Shown here piece after piece: positions 57,661 to 64,000 of a stretch of DNA of 64,000 nt. The notes below the pieces were generated by a model. That model saw only the letters and a list, made by a program, of their open reading frames with translations. It ran no database searches and had not been told where the DNA came from. The translations under genes were made by a program, and so were the position numbers. The stretch's first letter is position 1; each line of letters begins with the position of its first letter. The stretch spans positions 62,001 through 126,000 of the forward strand of contig NZ_JAHCKL010000006.1 in the NCBI RefSeq assembly GCF_026125785.1. The letters are read 5' to 3'. Source of the DNA: Hydrogenophaga sp. (GTDB taxonomy: Bacteria > Pseudomonadota > Gammaproteobacteria > Burkholderiales > Burkholderiaceae_C).

Positions 57661-58919
57661 GCGGGGCGGTGCCGCGAAGCCCCTGGGCGCTGCGCGCCTA
57701 CCTGACGCTGGCGGCTGTGCTCGCGCCCGTGTGGCGCCGGGGCCTGGAGCGCAGGCTGCGGCGCGGCAAGGAGACGCCGCGCAGCGTGCGCCAGAAGCTG
57801 GGCAGCGAATACGCCGAACGCCCGCCGGGCAACATGGTCTGGGGCCATGCGGTGGGCGTGGGCGAGGCCATGGCGCTGGCGGGCCTGTTCGCGCGGCTGG
57901 CACCGCTGCGGCCCGACTGCCATTTCCTGATCACCACCACCGCGCGCACGTCGGGCGACGCACTGAAACGCACCGGCCTGCCGCCGCGCTGCCAGCACCA
58001 GTTCGCTCCCGTGGACACCCCGGATGCGGTCTCACGTTTCCTCGACCATTGGCGGCCTTCGCTGGCGCTGTGGTGCGAAATGGACCTCTGGCCCGCCCTG
58101 ATCGCTGGCACCGACGCACGAGGCATTCCCCGCGTGCTGGTCAATGCGCGGCTTTCGCCCGAATCCCTGGCCAAGCGGCGCTGGGGCCGCTGGCTCTACC
58201 GGGCCCTGCTGCCGGGATTCAAGGACGTGTTTGCACAGAACGAGGCCAGTGCACAGGGGCTGGTGGCGCTGGGCGCACCGCGTGAGCGCATCACGGTCAC
58301 GGGCACCATCAAGTCGCTGGTGCCGCCGCTGGGCTGCGATGCGGACGAGCTCGGAGCCTGGCGCGAGGCCCTGGGCGTACGCCCGGTGTGGCTGCTGGCA
58401 TCGAGCCACCCGGGGGAAGAGGCGCTGGCCCTGCAGGCCCATGCGCGTCTGCGCGAGCGACACCCGGATGCCCTGCTGCTGATCGCTCCGCGCGCGCCGG
58501 CACGCGGAGCGGAAGTGGCCGCACTGGCGCAACAGGCCCCGTTGCGCAGCGCGGGCATCCCGCTCGCCACGCAGGCACCGGTCTATGTGGCCGACAGCAT
58601 CGGCGAGATGGGGCTCTGGTACCGGCTGGCGCCCATCGCCCTGGTAGGCGGCTCGTTCGCACCTGTCGGGGGCCACAACCCGCATGAGCCGCTGGCCCTG
58701 GGTTGTGCCGTGCTGCATGGCCCAAACGTGTGGAATTTTTCAGAGAGTTACGAAAGGCTCGATGCCCTGGGGCACAGCCGCCCGGTTCCCGATGCCGACG
58801 CGGTGGTGCGCGCGGTGTCGGCCGTCTGGACCCAACCGCATGCCCGCGACACGGCGGCACGGTCCGACCCCCAGGCCGAGGTGGTGATCTCGCGGGTGCT
58901 GGGGCTGTTGCCGGCCTGA
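57657..58919 (+). CDS. waaA: 3-deoxy-D-manno-octulosonic acid transferase (GT30)
   Basis: A 420-residue GT30 protein with near-canonical motifs: WGHAVGVGEAMALAGLF (catalytic Glu), CEMDLWPALIAG, VNARLSPESLAKRRWG, VTGTIK, LASSHPGEEALAL, VGGSFAPVGGHNPHEPLALG and HGPNVWNFSE. The N-terminus (RRLRRGKETPRSVRQKLG) resembles the alphaproteobacterial branch of WaaA. Its start overlaps the previous GT30 stop (GTGA), so both are translated together. The intact donor site makes this the better candidate for the true Kdo transferase. Confidence 0.87.
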   Translation: MSGAVPRSPWALRAYLTLAAVLAPVWRRGLERRLRRGKETPRSVRQKLGSEYAERPPGNMVWGHAVGVGEAMALAGLFARLAPLRPDCHFLITTTARTSGDALKRTGLPPRCQHQFAPVDTPDAVSRFLDHWRPSLALWCEMDLWPALIAGTDARGIPRVLVNARLSPESLAKRRWGRWLYRALLPGFKDVFAQNEASAQGLVALGAPRERITVTGTIKSLVPPLGCDADELGAWREALGVRPVWLLASSHPGEEALALQAHARLRERHPDALLLIAPRAPARGAEVAALAQQAPLRSAGIPLATQAPVYVADSIGEMGLWYRLAPIALVGGSFAPVGGHNPHEPLALGCAVLHGPNVWNFSESYERLDALGHSRPVPDADAVVRAVSAVWTQPHARDTAARSDPQAEVVISRVLGLLPA

Positions 58920-58944
58920 GCCCTGGCTGGCTCGCGCGCGGCGG

Positions 58945-60327
58945 TCAGTGCGCGGAAGCCCCCAGCACCGCATCCGGCTTGCCCAGGCGCAGCAGGGTCA
59001 ACATGGCCGCCTCGATGCGGTGCAGGGCTTCGGGCGTATGGCCTTCGAAACGCAGCACCAGCACCGGCGTCGTGTTGGAGGCACGGATCAGGCCGAACCC
59101 ATCGGGCCAGTCCACGCGCACGCCGTCGATGGTGGACACCCGGGCCGGCGCGTCGAACCGCGCCAGCGCGACCAGCTTCTCCACCACCGCATGCGGCTCG
59201 CCTTCGGCGCAGGCCACGTTGAGTTCCGGGGTGCTGTGGCTGGTGGGCAGGGCATTGAGCACCGCACTGGCATCCGCGCTGCGGCTGAGGATCTCCAGCA
59301 AGCGGGCGCCCGCGTAGGTGCCGTCGTCGAAGCCGAACCAGCGTTCCTTGAAGAAGATGTGCCCGCTCATCTCGCCGCCCAGCGGGCTGCCGAGCTCCTT
59401 CATGCGCGCCTTGATCAGCGAATGGCCCGTTTTGTAGATGTGCGCCACGCCGCCCGCGGCCTCGATGGCCGGGGCCAGGCGCTGAGAACACTTGACGTCG
59501 AAGACGATGTCACCACCCGGCACGCGCGAAAGCACATCCTGCGAGAACAGGATCATCTGGCGGTCCGGGTAGATGGTGTTGCCGTCCTTGGTGACGATGC
59601 CCAGGCGGTCGCCATCGCCGTCGAAGGCCAGGCCCAACTCGGCATCGGTCTCGCGCAGGGTGCGGATCACGTCCTGCAGGTTCTCCGGCTTGCTCGGGTC
59701 CGGGTGGTGGTTGGGGAAATGGCCGTCGACCTCGCTGTAGAGCTCGATCACCTCGCAGCCCAGGGCCCGGAAGATCGCGGGCGCCGACGCGCCAGCCACG
59801 CCGTTGCCACAGTCCACGACCAGCTTCATCGGGCGCGCCAGTTTCACGTCGCCCACGATGCGCGCCTGGTAGGCCGCCGCCACGTTGACCAGGCGCACCC
59901 GCCCGCCCTCGGCCAGCCGGTGGCTGCCGGCCTCCATGATCTGGCGCAGCGCCTGGATGTCCTGGCCATAGATGGCACGCCCGCCCAGCACCATCTTGAA
60001 GCCGTTGTAGTCGCGCGGGTTGTGGCTGCCCGTGACCTGGATGCCACTGCTGCACAGGGTGCTGGCCGCGAAGTACAGCATGGGCGTGGTGACCATGCCG
60101 ATGTCGATCACGTCCACGCCCGCGGCCACCAGTCCTCGGATCAGCGCCGCCGACAGCCCCGGGCCGCTCAGGCGCCCGTCGCGCCCCACGGCCACCGTGC
60201 GCTCACCCTGCGCCATGGCCTGGGTGCCAAAGGCCAGGCCCAGGGCTTCGGCCACCGGTTCGTTGAGGTCGGTCGGCGTCACGCCACGGATGTCATAGGC
60301 CTTGAAGATGGACGCGGCAACTTGCAT
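58945..60327 (-). CDS. algC: Phosphomannomutase/phosphoglucomutase
   Basis: A 460-residue alpha-D-phosphohexomutase interconverting hexose 6- and 1-phosphates for GDP-mannose, UDP-glucose and LPS synthesis. Features: FKAYDIRG, catalytic phosphoserine loop IQVTGSHNPRDYNG, metal loop LAFDGDGDRLGIV, sugar loop GGEMSGH and phosphate loop RASNTTPVL. Length and motifs match AlgC of Pseudomonas. It converges with the waaA gene (25 bases). Confidence 0.94.
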   Translation of the reverse strand: MQVAASIFKAYDIRGVTPTDLNEPVAEALGLAFGTQAMAQGERTVAVGRDGRLSGPGLSAALIRGLVAAGVDVIDIGMVTTPMLYFAASTLCSSGIQVTGSHNPRDYNGFKMVLGGRAIYGQDIQALRQIMEAGSHRLAEGGRVRLVNVAAAYQARIVGDVKLARPMKLVVDCGNGVAGASAPAIFRALGCEVIELYSEVDGHFPNHHPDPSKPENLQDVIRTLRETDAELGLAFDGDGDRLGIVTKDGNTIYPDRQMILFSQDVLSRVPGGDIVFDVKCSQRLAPAIEAAGGVAHIYKTGHSLIKARMKELGSPLGGEMSGHIFFKERWFGFDDGTYAGARLLEILSRSADASAVLNALPTSHSTPELNVACAEGEPHAVVEKLVALARFDAPARVSTIDGVRVDWPDGFGLIRASNTTPVLVLRFEGHTPEALHRIEAAMLTLLRLGKPDAVLGASAH

Positions 60328-60444
60328 GGGGTTCCCTGGTTCGAAGAAAGGAAAAATCGATTCTAGGGGGAGCCTCCGCGACGCCGGTGTCGAAAAATGC
60401 ACATGTCCGGAAACGGCCAGCCCAAATACCGCACAGTCCTTACC

Positions 60445-61983
60445 ATGGCTGACATGAGCCGCGCCCCATCCCCCATCGACGACGACGCTTGCTACCGCGC
60501 GCTGTGCTCGCACGATGCGCGCTTCGACGGCCGCTTCTTCACCGCCGTCACCTCCACCGGCATCTATTGCCGCCCGGTCTGCCGCGTGCGCACCCCGCGG
60601 CGCGAGAACTGCCGGTTCTTCGAACACGCGGCGCAGGCCGAACGCGCCGGCTTTCGCCCCTGCCTGCGCTGCCGGCCCGAACTCGCGCCGCTGGAGCGGC
60701 ATTGGTCGACGGAAGACGCGTCGGCCATCCTGGTGCAACAGGCCACGCAATGGCTCGACGATCCGCGCCACTGGCAGGACGGTGACGGCGTGCGCGCCAT
60801 GGGCGAGCGCCTCTCCGAGCGTCTGGGCGTGAGCGACCGCCACCTGCGCCGCGTGTTCGAAGAACACCTGGGCGTGTCTCCCCTGCAGTACCTGCAGACG
60901 CGCAAGCTGCTCACCGCCAAGCAATTGCTGGCCGACACCGACCTGCCGGTGACCCAGGTGGCCCTGGCCAGCGGCTTCGCCAGCGTGCGGCGCTTCAACG
61001 CCGCTTTTCTCGACCACTACCGCCTCAACCCCACGCAACTGCGGCAGGACAACCCCAAGGGGCAGCAAGCCGCCGCCGGCCAGGGAACCACCACGGTGCG
61101 CCTGGGCTACCGGCCGCCCTACGACGTGGCGGCCACGCTGGCCTTCTTCCGCCAGCGCCTGATCGACGGCGTGGCCTTCGTCGCGCACGACCGGCAGTTG
61201 GGACACACCCTGCGCCTGCAGGCCGGCCCCCGCGTGCACACCGGCTGGCTGCTGGCCGAATTCGAGCCGGCGCGCAACCAGGTGCTGCTGCGCGTGAGCG
61301 ATTCCCTGCGCGAAGTGCTGCCGCAGGTCATCCACCGGCTGCGCGCCACGCTGGACCTGGATGCGGACCCCGTGGCCATCAACACGGCGCTGCACGGCAG
61401 CTTTCCACACGGTGACGGCCTGCGCGTGCCCGGCGCGCTCGACGGCTTCGAACTCGCGGTGCGCGCGGTGCTCGGACAACAGGTCACGGTGGCGGCCGCG
61501 CGCACCTTCGCGCAGCGCCTGGTCGGGCGTTTCGGCGAGGCCGTCGACACGCCCTTCGACGGCCTCACACGCCTGTTTCCCACGCCACAGGTCCTGGCGC
61601 AGGCCGAAGGCGATGCGCTGGGTGAACTCGGCATCGTGCGCCAGCGCCAGGCGGCCATCGTCGCGCTGGCCCGCGCTGTCGCCGATGGCGGCCTGGCGCT
61701 GCACGGCAGCGCGGACGTTCCTGCCACACTGGCCGCGCTCCAGGCCCTGCCGGGCATCGGCGACTGGACGGCCCAGTACATCGCCATGCGTGCCCTGCGC
61801 TGGCCGGACGCCTTTCCCGCTGGCGACGTGGCCCTGCACAAGTCGCTCGGCGTGCAGGGCATGCGGCAGCCCGCGCGCGCGGCCGAAGCCGCCTCGCAGG
61901 CCTGGCGACCCTGGCGCAGCTATGCCGTGGTCCGTGCCTGGGCCGCCGGCACCCTCTCCACCCCGACCGGATCGACACCATGA
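60445..61983 (+). CDS. alkA: AdaA-AlkA fusion: DNA-3-methyladenine glycosylase with Ada N-domain
   Basis: About 512 residues with three parts: an Ada zinc/methyl-phosphotriester domain (FTAVTSTGIYCRPVCRVRTP, ENCRFFEHA, CLRCRPE), an AraC-type HTH (LSERLGVSDRHLRRVFEEHL then QVALASGFASVRRFNAAFLD), and an AlkA glycosylase with the HhH segment LQALPGIGDWTAQYIAMRAL and the catalytic Asp region (AGDVALHKSLG). It should sense methyl damage, activate transcription and excise alkylated bases. Start uncertain; several ATGs lie between 60397 and 60454. Coupled to ogt by ATGA. Confidence 0.9.
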   Translation: MADMSRAPSPIDDDACYRALCSHDARFDGRFFTAVTSTGIYCRPVCRVRTPRRENCRFFEHAAQAERAGFRPCLRCRPELAPLERHWSTEDASAILVQQATQWLDDPRHWQDGDGVRAMGERLSERLGVSDRHLRRVFEEHLGVSPLQYLQTRKLLTAKQLLADTDLPVTQVALASGFASVRRFNAAFLDHYRLNPTQLRQDNPKGQQAAAGQGTTTVRLGYRPPYDVAATLAFFRQRLIDGVAFVAHDRQLGHTLRLQAGPRVHTGWLLAEFEPARNQVLLRVSDSLREVLPQVIHRLRATLDLDADPVAINTALHGSFPHGDGLRVPGALDGFELAVRAVLGQQVTVAAARTFAQRLVGRFGEAVDTPFDGLTRLFPTPQVLAQAEGDALGELGIVRQRQAAIVALARAVADGGLALHGSADVPATLAALQALPGIGDWTAQYIAMRALRWPDAFPAGDVALHKSLGVQGMRQPARAAEAASQAWRPWRSYAVVRAWAAGTLSTPTGSTP

Positions 61984-62486
61984 AACACACCCGCCCCACC
62001 CCCGTCCGCGCCGCCTGGTCCGGACCGCTCGGCGCCATGACCCTGGCCGCCACGCCACAGGGCCTCTGCGGCGTGTGGTTCGACGGCCAGCGCCACGAGC
62101 CGGACACTTCGGCCTGGCCGCGCGACGACCGGCACCCCCTGCTGCGCGCGGCCATGGACCAGCTTGCTGCCTACTTCGACGGCCGTCGCCTAGCGTTCGA
62201 ACTGCCGCTGGACCTGGGCACCGGCACGGTGTTCCAGCAGCGCGTCTGGCAGGCGCTGCTGGGCATCGCCGCCGGCCAGACCACCAGCTACGGCGCGCTC
62301 AGCGCGGCCATCGGCCAGCCCGCCGCCGTGCGAGCGCTGGGCGCCGCCGTGGGCCGCAATCCGCTGAGCATCGTCGTGCCCTGCCACCGCGTGCTGGGAT
62401 CGGATGGCTCGCTCACCGGCTATGCCGGGGGCTTGCACCGCAAGACTGCGCTGCTGGCGCTGGAGCAGCGCGCCGTCCACCCATGA
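61980..62486 (+). CDS. ogt: Methylated-DNA--protein-cysteine methyltransferase
   Basis: A 168-residue suicide O6-methylguanine repair protein. The active site is IVVPCHRVLGSDGSLTGYAG, preceded by the DNA-binding helix AVRALGAAVGRNPLS. It overlaps the AdaA-AlkA gene by 4 bases, so the two supply the functions that E. coli Ada combines, plus AlkA. Confidence 0.95.
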   Translation: MKHTRPTPVRAAWSGPLGAMTLAATPQGLCGVWFDGQRHEPDTSAWPRDDRHPLLRAAMDQLAAYFDGRRLAFELPLDLGTGTVFQQRVWQALLGIAAGQTTSYGALSAAIGQPAAVRALGAAVGRNPLSIVVPCHRVLGSDGSLTGYAGGLHRKTALLALEQRAVHP

Positions 62487-62552
62487 CGCGCATCAATCCC
62501 CCCGCCAACGGACATCAATGGCCACCGACCGGCACCCCCATACTGTGCGCCC

Positions 62553-63452
62553 ATGAACACCGCGCTCGCCCTTGAATTCGTCTTGCTGGGCGCCCTCTGG
62601 GGCGCCTCTTTCCTCTTCATGCGCCTGTCGGTGGTGGACTTCGGCGCCCTGCCAACCGCCTTCGTGCGCGTCTCGGTGGCCTCCGCCTTCCTGCTGCCCA
62701 TCCTGCTCTGGAAGGGCCAGGGACGCCTGCTGCTGCAGCACTGGAAATCCGTCTTCCTGGTCGGCGTGCTGAACTCGGCCATCCCCTTTGCCTGCTTCTC
62801 GTTCGCGCTGCTCTCCATCACCACGGGTCTCTCGGCCATCCTGAACGCCACCGTGCCGCTGTTCGGCGCCGTGGTGGCCTGGCTCTGGCTCAAGGACCGG
62901 CCCAACGGTTCGCGCATCCTGGGCCTGGTGATCGGCTTCGCCGGCATCGTGGTGCTGGCCAGCGGCAAGGCCAGCTTCAAGCCCGATGCGGTCACCGGCA
63001 TCGCGCCGGCCTGGGCGGTGCTGGCCTGCCTGCTCGCCACCCTGTGCTACGGCATTGCCGCCAGCTTCACCAAGCGCTACCTGAGCGGCCTGCCCTCCAT
63101 GGTGACCGCCACCGGCAGCCAGCTCGGCGCGGTGCTGGGCCTGGCCGCGCCGGCCCTGTGGCTCTGGCCCGCCTCCGCGCCGGGTGCCACCGCCTGGGCC
63201 GCCATCGCCGCGCTCGGGGTGCTCTGCACCGGCGTGGCCTACATCCTGTACTTCCGCCTGATCGAGCGGGCCGGGCCTGCGCGCGCACTCACCGTCACCT
63301 TCCTGATACCGGTGTTCGCGCTGATCTACGGCGCGCTGCTGCTGGGCGAGACCATCACACCGCTGATGCTGGGCTGCGGCCTGGTGATCGTCTGCGGCAC
63401 CGCCCTGTCGACCGGGCTGGTGAGGCTGGGCTGGCTGGAGCCCAAGGGCTGA
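62553..63452 (+). CDS. EamA/DMT family transporter
   Basis: A 299-residue ten-helix transporter with two EamA repeats (FVLLGALWGASFLFMRLSVV at the start; TWAA/LGVLCTGVAYILYFRLIE near residue 220; LLLGETITPLMLGCGLVI near the end). It is separate in sequence from the EamA protein at 39.6 kb. It lies 66 bases after ogt and may share its transcript. Substrate unknown. Confidence 0.87.
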   Translation: MNTALALEFVLLGALWGASFLFMRLSVVDFGALPTAFVRVSVASAFLLPILLWKGQGRLLLQHWKSVFLVGVLNSAIPFACFSFALLSITTGLSAILNATVPLFGAVVAWLWLKDRPNGSRILGLVIGFAGIVVLASGKASFKPDAVTGIAPAWAVLACLLATLCYGIAASFTKRYLSGLPSMVTATGSQLGAVLGLAAPALWLWPASAPGATAWAAIAALGVLCTGVAYILYFRLIERAGPARALTVTFLIPVFALIYGALLLGETITPLMLGCGLVIVCGTALSTGLVRLGWLEPKG

Positions 63453-63582
63453 GCGGGGGTACGGCATTTGGTGGTCGCCGTCCCACGGTTCGGTACACCC
63501 AGGTCCCACCCGGCGAAAACGAAGCACCCGCGCGCGCGGCAGGCGTTCAATGAACGACCCGCTCACAACGAAGGAGTCCTTC

Positions 63583-64000
63583 ATGCCACTCGCCGCGCTG
63601 CGCTACCTCACCATCGCTGCCCTGGCCGCCGAAGCGCAAGCCCAGGGCGCGGCCGCCGCCCAAGACCTTGAGGCACACCAAGACCCACACCTGGGCGGCC
63701 CCGGCTACACCGCCGGGCCGCCCGCGCGGGCCGGCGCCGCGGGCGGGGCCCATGCCCCCAGAACGCCGGCTGGCTTCGACCTCGCCTCCCCCATCGCGCC
63801 GGATGCGCTCGGCCTAGCCGGCCCGCTGAGGGACATCCGCCTGCAGGCGGCGTTTCCGGGCCAACGGTCCACCCCCCAGGCCGGCGACGTGCTCATCGTC
63901 ACCGAAGCCCACACGCATCCGCAGCGGCGCACGGCCTATGTCAAGGCCTTGCAAGCCTATTGCGAGCAACAGGGTCTTCCGGTGGCCGTGCGCTATGAAC
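63583..64000 (+). CDS. Unrecognised protein, 3' end outside window
   Basis: The reading frame stays open to the window edge (139 residues visible). A good ribosome site (AAGGAG) 8 bases upstream supports the ATG at 63583 rather than an in-frame ATG at 63550. The N-terminus is Ala-rich, could be a poor signal peptide (LRYLTIAALAAEAQAQG), and leads to a Gly/Ala/Pro-rich low-complexity stretch to about residue 75. From residue 95 it looks folded (GDVLIVTEAHTHPQRRTAYV). I do not recognise the family, and a frame shift or non-coding alternative cannot be ruled out from the fragment. Confidence 0.55.
   Translation, partial: MPLAALRYLTIAALAAEAQAQGAAAAQDLEAHQDPHLGGPGYTAGPPARAGAAGGAHAPRTPAGFDLASPIAPDALGLAGPLRDIRLQAAFPGQRSTPQAGDVLIVTEAHTHPQRRTAYVKALQAYCEQQGLPVAVRYE

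Noticed and set aside
60328-62058. Upstream extension of the phosphohexomutase frame into the alkA region
   Set aside because: The family begins at the ATG at 60327 (MQVAASIFKAYDIRG); the extension is antisense to AdaA-AlkA.

Overview
The window is about 64 kb of GC-rich chromosome from a betaproteobacterium, most likely Burkholderiales and probably a Comamonadaceae relative. This rests on gene content and synteny (polA–DUF2782–thrB, rpsP–rimM–trmD–rplS, CobD/CbiB-like, BPSS1780-type membrane protein) and on protein style; no marker such as 16S rRNA is present. Coding density is high on both strands. I saw no insertion sequence, prophage, integrase or CRISPR array. The only gene-free stretch over 300 bases is 22361-22699.

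Layout. 1-5.8 kb: dienelactone-hydrolase-like protein (cut by the edge), polA, DUF2782, thrB and a membrane protein. 5.8-15 kb: two PhoX-type phosphatases bracket a GT4 glycosyltransferase, an Mpo1-like membrane protein, a class III PLP aminotransferase and a pyruvoyl phosphatidylserine-decarboxylase-like enzyme, with four Pho-box-like repeats between them. 15-20.5 kb: uvrD, guaC with a terminator-like hairpin in its leader, an alpha/beta hydrolase and a 3-hydroxyisobutyrate-dehydrogenase-family enzyme. 20.5-24.3 kb: tRNA-Ala(CGC), a RhlE-like RNA helicase and a PiT phosphate transporter. 24.3-31.5 kb: orn, an M48 CAAX protease, phhB, rsgA, a CobD/CbiB-like protein, a CoA-type NUDIX hydrolase and the rpsP-rimM-trmD-rplS operon. 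31.6-39.6 kb: GNAT and TM2 proteins, then a zinc locus. In that locus zur heads a leftward operon (ABC ATPase, ABC permease, small Cys/His protein, DUF3299, AEC carrier) and znuCBA runs rightward from the same control region, which carries two matching 13-bp dyads.

39.6-48.4 kb: EamA transporter, msrA, a LysR regulator facing gcdH across a large dyad, then TetR plus an RND efflux pair behind a palindromic operator. 48.4-50.9 kb: PIMT-like protein, rhodanese and a TolC-type outer-membrane channel. 50.9-58.9 kb: a surface-glycan module. neuA-neuB-neuC make CMP-nonulosonic acid and are coupled to an O-antigen ligase/polymerase and an RgpF-family glycosyltransferase; next to them are two unlike tandem GT30 (Kdo-transferase family) genes. 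58.9-64 kb: PMM/PGM, an AdaA-AlkA fusion with separate ogt, an EamA transporter and an unrecognised partial gene.

The three places I would look first are the PhoX-bracketed lipid-type cluster, the zinc operon with its small cysteine protein, and the sialic-acid-like cluster beside a divergent GT30 enzyme that might use CMP-nonulosonate instead of CMP-Kdo. All three are inferences from context; no search was run.
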